This document shows, one piece after another, positions 36,031 through 43,706 of a stretch of DNA of 55,331 bases (its first letter is position 1; every line of letters begins with the position of its first letter). A program made the position numbers and the translations under genes. Source of the stretch: DASYGT01 sp035999365 (GTDB taxonomy: Bacteria; Actinomycetota; Actinomycetes; Mycobacteriales; Jatrophihabitantaceae). The notes under the pieces were generated by a model. It had not been told where the DNA came from. It did no database searches and saw nothing but the letters and a program-made list of their open reading frames with translations. Where the stretch lies: positions 1-55,331 of the forward strand of contig DASYGT010000029.1 of assembly GCA_035999365.1 (NCBI GenBank), in the 5' to 3' direction.

Positions 36031-37404
36031 TCAGCGCCGCAAGACCGCCATGGCAGCGACCGTCGACGATCGCTGCTGCCGCTCGTACAGATCCATCGGT
36101 TCGGCGACGTCGTGGTCGAGCACGCCGGCAAGCCACGCCGCGTCGCGCACCGATCCTTCGACTGCCGTGTGCTTCGTACCGTGTGCCGTGAGATTGGACT
36201 GGAAGATCCCGGCCGCGGATCGGGGCAGGAAGTCCTCGTAGACGATCGGCGTCGCATCGAGCGCGCCGGCATCAACCTGCGCCCACGGATCGTCACTCGC
36301 CACCGCACGCGACCGATCACGAACGGACACCGTCCAGAACCCCCACCCGTCGCGCAGCAGCCGTTGCTCGTCGGCGGGCAGTTGCTCGGACCACACCTGT
36401 GCGGCGACCTCGGCACGCTGAACGTCCGGTTCCTCCACGAGACGCTCGTCGATCATGGCGAGCATCGCGTCGTACTTGTCCCTCCCGCTGCGGGTGAGCG
36501 CGATGCCGCGTGCCTCGACCTCTCCGAACCGCACACGAAGATCGCCCGTGGTCAGCGACCTGTCGGCCTCGCGGAATCGTCGCGGCTCGGCGAGTGCTCG
36601 GAAGGATGTCTGGCGCAGCAGCACGTCCGGGCCGTTCCAGCGTGGCGGCCCCTGGATGGTGTCGATCATCGAGATGCCGCGCTCGGACATGCGCCGGTAG
36701 AGCTCGTCGATGTCCAGCACCCGGGGGGTCAGGTGGTTGATGTGCGTTGTGGAGACGCCGCCGATGTCGGCGGCTACGGACGAGATGCGTTCGAGTTCGG
36801 CGTACCAGGCGCGGTCGATCGGCTCGGCGGACAGTTCGAAGGCAGCGGTGGCGAGCTTCAGGAACTGTTCGGCATCGTCGCTGGACAGGTGCCGGTCGTG
36901 AATCGCCGTGTCGCACAGGGCGATCAGCTCGGGCGGGAACAGCTGACGCCGAGCCAGGAACGTGTCCAAGCGTCGCTGGAGATCGGTGGTGAAGAAGCGG
37001 CGGTCGTCGGTGACGAGCACCGAGGCGAACATCCGGAACGGATTGCGCGCCAGTTCAGCGGCATCGATGGGGCGGAATGCGGTGCTGACGACCGGCACGG
37101 CCGAGCGAGCCGCGTCGCGCAGATCGTAGAAGCCCACGGGCGACATCCCGAGCGCGGCGAAGATGCGAGACACCTGGCGTAGTTCGTTCGGAGTGCCGAC
37201 ACGGATCGCGCCGTGGCGCTCAGCCGTGACCCTCCCGATCGACCCGAGCCGCTCGGCGGCAGCGCCGTCGCGCGCGATGACGTCGGCATTCACCTGCGCC
37301 GCGACGTCGACCAGTGTGTTGTAGGCCGGCACCTCGGTGCCGTATGCCTGCGCCATCCGGGCCGCAAAACCGGCACGCAGCTGCCACTGTTCGACGCGTC
37401 TCAT
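36031..37404 (-). CDS. 2-oxoadipate dioxygenase/decarboxylase (HglS/YdcJ, DUF1338)
   Basis: The 457-residue protein matches DUF1338. Family members such as Pseudomonas HglS convert 2-oxoadipate to D-2-hydroxyglutarate with Fe(II) in lysine breakdown. The likely metal ligands are His64 in ERHGAIRVGT, a His in THINHLTPR (221 or 224) and a Glu in FGEVEARG (295 or 297), at positions close to the known ligands of HglS. ATG 37404 follows the lat stop by five bases, so the two are one operon with lrp, which supports the lysine role. Activity is inferred. Confidence 0.85.
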   Translation of the reverse strand: MRRVEQWQLRAGFAARMAQAYGTEVPAYNTLVDVAAQVNADVIARDGAAAERLGSIGRVTAERHGAIRVGTPNELRQVSRIFAALGMSPVGFYDLRDAARSAVPVVSTAFRPIDAAELARNPFRMFASVLVTDDRRFFTTDLQRRLDTFLARRQLFPPELIALCDTAIHDRHLSSDDAEQFLKLATAAFELSAEPIDRAWYAELERISSVAADIGGVSTTHINHLTPRVLDIDELYRRMSERGISMIDTIQGPPRWNGPDVLLRQTSFRALAEPRRFREADRSLTTGDLRVRFGEVEARGIALTRSGRDKYDAMLAMIDERLVEEPDVQRAEVAAQVWSEQLPADEQRLLRDGWGFWTVSVRDRSRAVASDDPWAQVDAGALDATPIVYEDFLPRSAAGIFQSNLTAHGTKHTAVEGSVRDAAWLAGVLDHDVAEPMDLYERQQRSSTVAAMAVLRR

Positions 37405-37409
37405 CGAGC

Positions 37410-38765
37410 TCAGCGCAATGCCGCGAGCACGCGACCGATCGCCGCCACGCCGCGGTCGAGTTCGGCCTCGGTCACGGTGAGCGCCGGGCGGAACCGGATG
37501 CTCGACGCTCCCGAGCCGAGTACCAGCACCCGCTCGTCCTCGCGCAGCCTCGTGATCGCCCGATCCCGGACTTCGGTCGAGGGCAGCGTGAACGCGCACA
37601 TGAGCCCGCGGCCGCGGACATCGGAGACGATGGGGTGGTCGAGGGCAAGCTTGTCGAGGCCGGCATGCAGGTGTGCGCCGAGTTCGGCAGCGCGATCAAT
37701 GAGGCGATCGGCTTCGATCACCTCGAGGATGCGCGTGGAGCGCACCATGTCGGTGAGGTTGCCGCCCCAGGTGGAGTTGATCCGCGACGGAACCGCGAAA
37801 ACGTTCTGCGCTACCTCGTCGACGCGTCCGCCGGCCATCACACCGCACACCTGCGTCTTCTTGCCGAAGGCGACGATGTCGGGATCGATACCGAGCTGCT
37901 GGTAGGCCCACGGTGTTCCCGTCATGCCGCAGCCCGTCTGCACCTCGTCCACGATGAACAGCGCGTCGAACTCACGGCACAGCTCCTGCATGGCTTGCAG
38001 GAAACTCGGGCGGAAGTGGTTGTCGCCGCCCTCGCCCTGAATCGGCTCCATGATGAAGCACGCAATGTCATGCCGGTTCGTCTCGAACGCGTTCCGAGCA
38101 GCCGCGACGGCCTCTCGTTCGGCCTGTTCGATGTCAGTCGTGCCGTGGATGGACGGCGCCGGGATACGCGGCCAGTCGAACTTCGGGAACCGGGCAACCT
38201 TGTTCGGATCGGTGTTCGTCAGCGACATCGTGTAGCCACTGCGTCCGTGGAATGCGTTCTGCAGGTGCAGCACCTTCGTCCCGAGCGCAGCGTCGATGCC
38301 GTGCGCCTCGTTCCAGCGGCTCTTCCAGTCGAATGCAATCTTCAGCGCGTTCTCGACAGCGAGGGCACCGCCGTCGACGAAGAACAGGTGCGGGAGTGCG
38401 GGATCGCCCAGCACCCGGGCAAACGTGTCGACGAAGAGCGCCATCGGCACGGTGTAGATGTCGGAGTTGCTCGGCTTGTTGACCGCCACGTTCGCCAACC
38501 CCAGCAGGAAATCGGTGTCGTCGGCCAATGCCGGGTGGTTCATGCCGAGCGCAGACGAGGCGAAGAAGGTGAACAGGTCGAGGTAGCGCGTGCCATCGCG
38601 GGCGTCGACGAGGTGCGAACCGCGTGAGCGGTCGAGATCGAGCACGAGTTCGAAGCCGTCGGCGAGCATGTGCCGGGCGATGGTGGCGTGGACCTCATCC
38701 GGGGTGATGGTGGCGGCGCGATCCGGGGCAACGGAAGCGGCGGGGGCGGGTCGAAGCGTCGTCAT
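37410..38765 (-). CDS. lat: L-lysine 6-transaminase
   Basis: The 451-residue class III PLP aminotransferase moves the epsilon-amino group of lysine to 2-oxoglutarate, giving 2-aminoadipate semialdehyde. Visible: FFASSALGMNHPALADD, IMEPIQGEGGDNHFRPSFL, FIVDEVQTGCGMTG (PLP Asp) and DIVAFGKKTQVCGVMAGGR with the PLP Lys, a sequence typical of mycobacterial Lat (Rv3290c). ATG 38765 is chosen over 38804 because TATTGT lies exactly six bases upstream (leaderless). The lrp gene is just upstream, as in mycobacteria, where LrpA controls lat. Confidence 0.94.
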   Translation of the reverse strand: MTTLRPAPAASVAPDRAATITPDEVHATIARHMLADGFELVLDLDRSRGSHLVDARDGTRYLDLFTFFASSALGMNHPALADDTDFLLGLANVAVNKPSNSDIYTVPMALFVDTFARVLGDPALPHLFFVDGGALAVENALKIAFDWKSRWNEAHGIDAALGTKVLHLQNAFHGRSGYTMSLTNTDPNKVARFPKFDWPRIPAPSIHGTTDIEQAEREAVAAARNAFETNRHDIACFIMEPIQGEGGDNHFRPSFLQAMQELCREFDALFIVDEVQTGCGMTGTPWAYQQLGIDPDIVAFGKKTQVCGVMAGGRVDEVAQNVFAVPSRINSTWGGNLTDMVRSTRILEVIEADRLIDRAAELGAHLHAGLDKLALDHPIVSDVRGRGLMCAFTLPSTEVRDRAITRLREDERVLVLGSGASSIRFRPALTVTEAELDRGVAAIGRVLAALR

Positions 38766-38771
38766 CCGATC

Positions 38772-38777
38772 ACAATA
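38772..38777 (-). promoter_or_regulatory. -10 element (TATTGT) for lat, leaderless
   Basis: TATTGT-GATCGG-ATG on the minus strand, six-base spacing. The 75-bp gap to lrp would hold LrpA-binding sequences; no clear AsnC consensus is visible. Confidence 0.45.
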
Positions 38778-38840
38778 TCGGAAAAGTTCCTGGCCCTTGG
38801 ACACTTCGCCGACAAAAGTACGGTAAGAGGTCAGGTCGAG

Positions 38841-39326
38841 TTAGGTGCCCTCCACGGGCGGGATCGGGGCTTCGCGCGGCTGTGCTCGGCGTTCGAAGAA
38901 GGTCTGGAGCACGACCGTGGTCCGCGTCGACACGTTGGCCCGCCGCCGGATTTCGCGAATCAGCGACTCGAGGGCAGTCGGGCCAGGGACCCGGACGAAG
39001 AGGACGAAGCTGTCCTCGCCGGCGACGGAGTAGCAGGACTCGACCTCCGGTAGCCCGGTCAGCCGGTCAGGTATGTCGTACTCGTGCGCCGGGTCGAGCG
39101 GGGTGATCGAGACGATCGCCGCCAGCGGCAGCCCGATCGCCTCGGGATCGACGAGAGCGGTGTACCCGGCAATGACGCCGGTCGCCTCCAGCCGGCGCAC
39201 CCGCGCCTGGACGGCGGACACGGACAGGCCGGCGGCGTCAGCGAGGCTCCTGAGGGTGGCCCGGCCGTCGGCGACCAAGGCCGCCGCAAGCCCGCGATCG
39301 GTGTCGTCCGGGATCGTGTCGGCCAC
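38841..39326 (-). CDS. Lrp/AsnC-family transcriptional regulator
   Basis: The 161-residue protein has an N-terminal winged HTH (TLRSLADAAGLSVSAVQARVRRLEATGVI) and a C-terminal RAM ligand-binding domain (AIVSITPLDP, VESCYSVAGEDSFVLFVRV). It resembles LrpA (Rv3291c), the feast/famine regulator next to lat. It probably activates or represses lat in response to lysine or other amino acids. GTG 39326 has TAGCCT six bases upstream. Divergent from a CsoR-type regulator. Confidence 0.9.
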   Translation of the reverse strand: MADTIPDDTDRGLAAALVADGRATLRSLADAAGLSVSAVQARVRRLEATGVIAGYTALVDPEAIGLPLAAIVSITPLDPAHEYDIPDRLTGLPEVESCYSVAGEDSFVLFVRVPGPTALESLIREIRRRANVSTRTTVVLQTFFERRAQPREAPIPPVEGT

Positions 39327-39332
39327 GGCGTG

Positions 39333-39338
39333 AGGCTA
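39333..39338 (-). promoter_or_regulatory. -10 element (TAGCCT) for lrp-like gene, leaderless
   Basis: TAGCCT-CACGCC-GTG on the minus strand, six-base spacing to the start at 39326. Confidence 0.4.
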
Positions 39339-39369
39339 GCTGCTGGCGTACCGTCGTGCAGGCAAGGAC

Positions 39370-39386
39370 ATACCCTCCCCCCGTAT
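39370..39386. promoter_or_regulatory. Candidate CsoR-type operator
   Basis: ATAC-CCTCCCCCC-GTAT, a pseudo-palindrome with a C-run centre, lies 18 bp upstream of the CsoR-type gene. Known CsoR/RcnR sites are GC tracts flanked by short A/T-rich inverted arms, and autoregulation is common. Match is by layout only. Confidence 0.35.
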
Positions 39387-39404
39387 CTCGAACAGGGAGA
39401 AACG

Positions 39405-39734
39405 ATGGCCGCATCGCCCTCGGCACGACCAGCCGAACCGCCGATTCCGCGCGGGTACACCGCGACCAAGCCGCAGCTGCAGGCACGGCTGGCCCGAATC
39501 GAGGGCCAGGTGCGCGGTGTCGCGAAGATGGTCGACGAGGACAGGTACTGCATCGAGGTCCTCACTCAGATCAATGCCGTTCGGGCGGCCCTCGACAAGG
39601 TGTCTCTCGGACTTCTCGACGGGCACGCGCGGCATTGCCTGTTGGGTGGGCACGGCGAGCGCGATGGGCGCGGCGAGCCCGAGGACCAGGTCGCCGAGCT
39701 GATGGGGGCTGTCGGTCGGATGATGTCGCGGTAA
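39405..39734 (+). CDS. CsoR/RcnR-family metal-sensing repressor
   Basis: The 109-residue all-helical protein reads LQARLARIEGQVRGVAKMV (helix 1 DNA/tetramer signature), YCIEVLTQINAVRAALDKV (first Cys) and LLDGHARHCL (His and second Cys), giving the Cys-His-Cys pattern of copper-sensing CsoR. It likely represses a copper or related efflux gene when metal-free. No copA or copZ is adjacent. AGGGAGAAACG precedes the ATG at good spacing. Sensing Cu(I) is probable, but persulfide sensing (CstR-like) cannot be excluded. Confidence 0.88.
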   Translation: MAASPSARPAEPPIPRGYTATKPQLQARLARIEGQVRGVAKMVDEDRYCIEVLTQINAVRAALDKVSLGLLDGHARHCLLGGHGERDGRGEPEDQVAELMGAVGRMMSR

Positions 39735-39902
39735 GCAAATGCCTGCGAGGATCCGCCGCCGAATTGGTGACCAACGCGCGCGCAGTGGGCAGGCTCGCAG
39801 TGTGGCCCGCGTCAGCACTCATACAGACGCCGCATCCCACCGGGTGCGGGCCGAACCGAGCGACGCCCTGGCGTGTCGCAACTCGGCCGCCTCGCGGGAC
39901 GT

Positions 39903-40343
39903 GTGACTGTGTGCTGGGAGGCTGTGAACACGCTGCCGTGTGACGCGGGCGCTCCGGAGCAGGCGCGGCGGTTCGTGGTTCGAGCGCTGTCGCGCGCGGC
40001 GTCGGCGGCGCACTCGGTCCCGATCGAGTGGCGCACGCTCACCGAGGACGCCGAGCTGGTCGTCAGTGAACTCACGACGAATGCCTTGCGCGCCGACTGC
40101 AGCGAACTCGAGGTCGGGCTCGAACTGCATCGTGGCGAGCTCGTGGTGACGGTGCGCGACGACGCGGGCGGGTGGCCCCGCGCTCGGGAGGCGAGCCCGA
40201 CCGATCCGTCCGGGCGCGGGTTGCACCTCGTCGGCGCGGTGACAGAGCGGTGGGGCAGCACGCCGACCGGGCGGGGCAAGACGGTGTGGGCGACATTGCC
40301 GGTACCCGAGAGCTGCTCGCAGCTCGTCGAGTGCACCCTCTGA
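39903..40343 (+). CDS. RsbW-like histidine-kinase-type ATPase (anti-sigma factor fold)
   Basis: The 146-residue single-domain protein has the GHKL ATPase boxes: VVSELTTNALRADCSE (N box), VTVRDDAGGWP (G1) and GRGLHLVGAV (G2). Stand-alone domains of this type are common in actinobacteria as anti-sigma or partner-switching proteins. The start is uncertain: GTG at 39873, 39903 or 39909 are all possible; the domain begins about residue 10 of the chosen form. A Cys pair near the N-terminus and end (VCWEAVN, SCSQLVEC) is unusual. Confidence 0.75.
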   Translation: MTVCWEAVNTLPCDAGAPEQARRFVVRALSRAASAAHSVPIEWRTLTEDAELVVSELTTNALRADCSELEVGLELHRGELVVTVRDDAGGWPRAREASPTDPSGRGLHLVGAVTERWGSTPTGRGKTVWATLPVPESCSQLVECTL

Positions 40344-40373
40344 CGGCGAGCGGCTCGGACTCCATGCGGCCGC

Positions 40374-40379
40374 TAGCGT
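40374..40379 (+). promoter_or_regulatory. -10 element (TAGCGT) for PPOX protein, leaderless
   Basis: TAGCGT-GATGCC-GTG, six-base spacing to 40386. Confidence 0.4.
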
Positions 40380-40385
40380 GATGCC

Positions 40386-40799
40386 GTGCCTGCTCTGACC
40401 CCCGATCGACTCTCATCGGCCGGGGTCCAGTTCCTGACCGAGCGGCACCTGGCCACCTTCACCTCGCTGCGGCCGGACGGTGCGCCGCACGTGACACCGG
40501 TCGGCTTCACCTGGGACGTCGAACGGCATCTCGCGCGCGTGATCACGAGCGGCCACAGCCGAAAGGCCCGCAACGTCGGCGACGGTTCCCCCGTGGTGCT
40601 CTGCCAGCTCGACGGGCGCCGGTGGCTCTCCCTCGAAGGCATCGCACGCGTCGCGTCCGACACGGCGGCAGTGCGCGAGGCGGAAGCGCGGTACGAGCAG
40701 CGCTACCGAGCGCCGCGGGAAAATCCGGCGCGCGTCGCCATCGAGATCAGCGTGACGCGATTGCTGGGTTCGGCGGAGTTCTTCGTCGACGCCGTGTGA
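40386..40799 (+). CDS. PPOX-class F420/FMN-dependent oxidoreductase
   Basis: The 137-residue split-barrel protein (FLTERHLATFTSLRPDGAPHVTPVGFTWD in part; SRKARNVGDGSPVVLCQLDG; WLSLEGIARV) matches the pyridoxamine-phosphate-oxidase-like family of actinobacterial F420-dependent reductases. GRRWLSLEG and the DGAPHVTPV segment are typical. Cofactor (F420 or FMN) and substrate cannot be settled from sequence. Its stop directly adjoins the converging VOC-protein stop. Confidence 0.82.
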   Translation: MPALTPDRLSSAGVQFLTERHLATFTSLRPDGAPHVTPVGFTWDVERHLARVITSGHSRKARNVGDGSPVVLCQLDGRRWLSLEGIARVASDTAAVREAEARYEQRYRAPRENPARVAIEISVTRLLGSAEFFVDAV

Positions 40800-41609
40800 T
40801 CAGGTTCCCGCCGGTGCGGGATGTGCAAGCTTCGCCGAGTGCAGCTTGAACATCGCACCGGTTGGGTCCGTGACGTCGGCCAACCGTCCGAACGGAGTGT
40901 CCTCCGGTGCCCGGACCACCGCGCCGCCGAGTTCGGTGACCCTGGCCGCCGCCTCGTCCGCGTCGGTGACGCTGAAGTAGACCGCCCAGTGTGAGGGCAC
41001 CTCGGCAGGCAGGAACGAACTCGAGTCCATCATCCCCGCGACGGTGTCGTCACCGATCTCACCCGTGGTGTAGCGGAACTCGTCGGTGTCGGACATCGGT
41101 GTCAGGTGCCAGCCGAACACGGCGGCGTAAAACGCCGTCGAAGCGGCGAGGTCCTTGCTGTGCAGTTCGTCCCAGGTGACCGAGCCTGGCTCGTTGTACT
41201 TGGTGAAGCCGATATGGGTCCCCGGCTGCCACACGCCGAACGACGCACCTGCGGGATCCTGCGCGATCGCCATCGAACCGAGGTCGGCGACGGGCATGGG
41301 GCCAGCGAGGACGAGCCCGCCGGCGGCTGTGATCGCCGCGACCGACGCGTCGATGTCGGCAGTGGAGATATAGGTACTCCACACGTCCGGCAACGCGGCC
41401 ATCTCGGCGGTCTTCGGCATCAAGCCGGCCACGACATGCCCCTCCGAGCGCAGGTTCACGTAACCGCCGAACTGCGGATCCGGGTTGGGTTCGTCGGCTT
41501 TCCAGCCGAACAGGTCACCGTAGAAGGCGGTGGCCCGCTCGACGTCACCACTGAGCAGATCCACCCAGCACGGTGTTCCAGGGGCAAACGGGGTCTCGCG
41601 GGTCGACAT
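40800..41609 (-). CDS. Tandem VOC (glyoxalase-like) domain protein
   Basis: The 269-residue protein holds two VOC halves: the first starts GTPCWVDLLSGDVERATAFYGDLFGW, the second VTWDELHSKDLAASTAFYAAVFGW, each ending in a D-P-x-G-A-x-F strand (DPAGASFGVWQPG, DPTGAMFKLHSA). It resembles the actinobacterial Rv0577-type paralogues; these have reported glyoxalase-like or ligand-binding roles. GGAG upstream of ATG 41609 fixes the start. It lies 87 bp after the cyp51 operon, possibly read through. Confidence 0.82.
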   Translation of the reverse strand: MSTRETPFAPGTPCWVDLLSGDVERATAFYGDLFGWKADEPNPDPQFGGYVNLRSEGHVVAGLMPKTAEMAALPDVWSTYISTADIDASVAAITAAGGLVLAGPMPVADLGSMAIAQDPAGASFGVWQPGTHIGFTKYNEPGSVTWDELHSKDLAASTAFYAAVFGWHLTPMSDTDEFRYTTGEIGDDTVAGMMDSSSFLPAEVPSHWAVYFSVTDADEAAARVTELGGAVVRAPEDTPFGRLADVTDPTGAMFKLHSAKLAHPAPAGT

Positions 41610-41696
41610 GATTGGCTCCAATGAGGCACCGGCCGCATGCCGGCATCCGAGGGGTGCGACGACCGTATCGTCGCGCCTCCCGCGCGTCGAGGCCGG

Positions 41697-42098
41697 TCAG
41701 GTGGAGTCCGAAGCGGCCTTGCGGTGCTTGGCGATCAGCTTCTCGACCTGAGAATTCAGGGTGGCCGCAACAGGCCATCCTGCGTAGTGCGCAAGGAAGA
41801 TCACGATCTCGCGCAGTGCAGTGTCGTCGAGCTCGCCGCGGCGGTACGCGGAGTCGAGTTGGATGTCGAGAATATCGTGCCTTCCGGCGCCGGCGAGCAA
41901 GCCGATCAGGAGCAACCGGCGCTGGTCGATCGTCAATCCGGGGCGCGTCCAGATCTCACCGAAGAGGTGCTCTGCGGTCACGGCGAAGAAGTCACCTGGC
42001 TGGTCGGTCATGTCCCAGCCGTACACCTCGTTCATCTTCGCCAGGCCGCGTTCACGACGCTGCTGTGAGGTGCCGTCCGCCGGCGACATGTCATCCAT
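41697..42098 (-). CDS. Carboxymuconolactone decarboxylase/AhpD family protein
   Basis: The 133-residue helical protein matches the CMD family (RGLAKMNEVYGWDM, LTIDQRRLLLIGLLAG, LDDTALREIVIFLAHYAGWPVAATL). It lacks the CxxC of AhpD peroxiredoxin-reducing members, so a decarboxylase or ring-handling role fits better, but activity is unknown. Last gene of the cyp51 operon (8-bp overlap with the upstream gene), as Rv0771 in mycobacteria. Confidence 0.8.
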   Translation of the reverse strand: MDDMSPADGTSQQRRERGLAKMNEVYGWDMTDQPGDFFAVTAEHLFGEIWTRPGLTIDQRRLLLIGLLAGAGRHDILDIQLDSAYRRGELDDTALREIVIFLAHYAGWPVAATLNSQVEKLIAKHRKAASDST

Positions 42099-42954
42099 CG
42101 GTTCGCTCCCCGCTCGCGATACCGAGTCCCGGGCCGAGCACGCCGAGAGCCATGCGGGCCAGCGGTGTGTCGACGCCCAACTGCTCGGCTAGTTCGATGG
42201 CGAGTGTCAAATCCTTCTCCCCCAGTTTCCGGACGTTGTCGAAGATCGGGTACCAGCTGTCCTCCGGATCGAGCGGACCGGTTCGGTCACGCCACATGAT
42301 CGAACCAGGGCCGCCGGTGATCGCATCGGTGTGCCGCACGATCCGGCCGAGCAATTGCAGGTCGACGCCGGCGGCCTCTGCGAGGCGCTGCGCCTCGGTG
42401 GTCGCGGCGAAGCTGATGAAGTGCACGGCATTGCGGGTGAGCTTGGCACGTGTGCCGTAGCCGACCGGGCCGATGTGAACGACCAGATCGCCCATCCGAT
42501 CGAGCACCACCCGTGCTCGCTCGAATGCATCCGGGTCGCCACCGACCATGATCGCGAGACGGCCCTCCTTCGCACCGCCGGGGCCACCGCTCACCGGAGC
42601 GTCGAGAACGCTGACACCACCTGGCGCAGCCAGTTCCGCGAGCTCGACAGCGGTCGACGGGTGAATCGTCGAATGGATCACGAGCACGCACCCTGGGGCG
42701 GCGCCGGCGAGCAGGCCGTCCGGACCCGTGAAGACGGCACGCACCTGCGCGTCGTCGCGCACCATGACGGACACTACGTCGCACATCTCGGCAAGCTGCC
42801 GCGGCGAATCCGCGCGAGTGGCACCGGCCTGCTCGCAGTCGGCACACGCCGCGGGATCGACATCGAAGACGACCAGCCCGCGCGGTGCGTCGACCAGGCG
42901 GGCCGCCATAGGCCTGCCGATCCAACCCAACCCGACGAATCCGACACCGCTCAC
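42091..42954 (-). CDS. 3-hydroxyisobutyrate-dehydrogenase-family NAD(P) oxidoreductase
   Basis: The 287-residue protein has an N-terminal Rossmann motif (VGFVGLGWIGRPMAARL), the family substrate loop LDAPVSGGPGGAKEG, and the catalytic Lys in GTRAKLTRNAVHF. Substrate unknown; it sits between an SDR and a CMD protein, like Rv0770 in mycobacteria. Start overlaps the SDR stop by four bases. Confidence 0.88.
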   Translation of the reverse strand: MSGVGFVGLGWIGRPMAARLVDAPRGLVVFDVDPAACADCEQAGATRADSPRQLAEMCDVVSVMVRDDAQVRAVFTGPDGLLAGAAPGCVLVIHSTIHPSTAVELAELAAPGGVSVLDAPVSGGPGGAKEGRLAIMVGGDPDAFERARVVLDRMGDLVVHIGPVGYGTRAKLTRNAVHFISFAATTEAQRLAEAAGVDLQLLGRIVRHTDAITGGPGSIMWRDRTGPLDPEDSWYPIFDNVRKLGEKDLTLAIELAEQLGVDTPLARMALGVLGPGLGIASGERTDG

Positions 42955-43706
42955 GCGCGGAACACCTGGCCGCCGTCGACGTTCAGGATCTGCCCGGTGA
43001 CCCAGGACGCCTCGTCAGAGAGCAGGAACAGGCAGGCGCCGACGAGATCCGCGGGTTGACCGAGTCGCTTGAGGGCGAGTCGCTCGGTGAGCGTGTGGAT
43101 GTAGTCAGGGTGCACCACGGTGCGGGTGGCCTGGGTGTCGGTGGGCCCTGGGGCAATCGCGTTGACCCGGATATTGCTCCACCCGAGTTCGTGCGCGAGT
43201 TGCTGCGTCAACCCGTTGACGGCGACCTTCGCCAATCCGTAGAAGCCGGAATACAACCATGCCGCCGTGGAGGACTGGTTGACGATCGCCCCGCCGCCGC
43301 GGGAGGCCATGTTCTTGTAGCAGGCTCGGGTGCACACCAGCGCGCCGTCCATGTTCACCGACATGAACCGCTTGTAGTAGTCCCAGTCGACACTGATGAG
43401 CACATCGAGCTTCATGTCGCCGTAGATCGCCGCGTTGTTCACGAGCAGGTCGATGCCGCCGAACTCCTCGACCGTCGCAGCGGCCATCGCCGTCGCCGAG
43501 TCCGGCGATGACACGTCCGTCTCCACGAACGCAGCGCGCCCACCCGACGCGCAGATGTCCTTTGCGACCTGTGCCCCTCGCTCGACATTGCGATCGGCGA
43601 TCATTACCGCCGCACCTTCGCCGGCCAACGCGCGCGCGTACGCCTCGCCAATACCTTGCGCGGCCCCCGTCACGATGCCGACCTTGCCGTCGAATCGACC
43701 AGTCAT
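42951..43706 (-). CDS. Short-chain dehydrogenase/reductase (operon gene)
   Basis: The 251-residue classical SDR shows GIVTGAAQGIGEAYARAL (TGxxxGIG), LLVNNAAIYGD (NNAG-type), a catalytic Ser in VNQSSTAAW and YSGFYGLAK (YxxxK). C-terminal TGQILNVDGGQVF is typical. Probably oxidises a steroid or lipid alcohol; like Rv0769. Coupled to neighbours by 4-bp overlaps on both sides. Confidence 0.88.
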   Translation of the reverse strand: MTGRFDGKVGIVTGAAQGIGEAYARALAGEGAAVMIADRNVERGAQVAKDICASGGRAAFVETDVSSPDSATAMAAATVEEFGGIDLLVNNAAIYGDMKLDVLISVDWDYYKRFMSVNMDGALVCTRACYKNMASRGGGAIVNQSSTAAWLYSGFYGLAKVAVNGLTQQLAHELGWSNIRVNAIAPGPTDTQATRTVVHPDYIHTLTERLALKRLGQPADLVGACLFLLSDEASWVTGQILNVDGGQVFRA

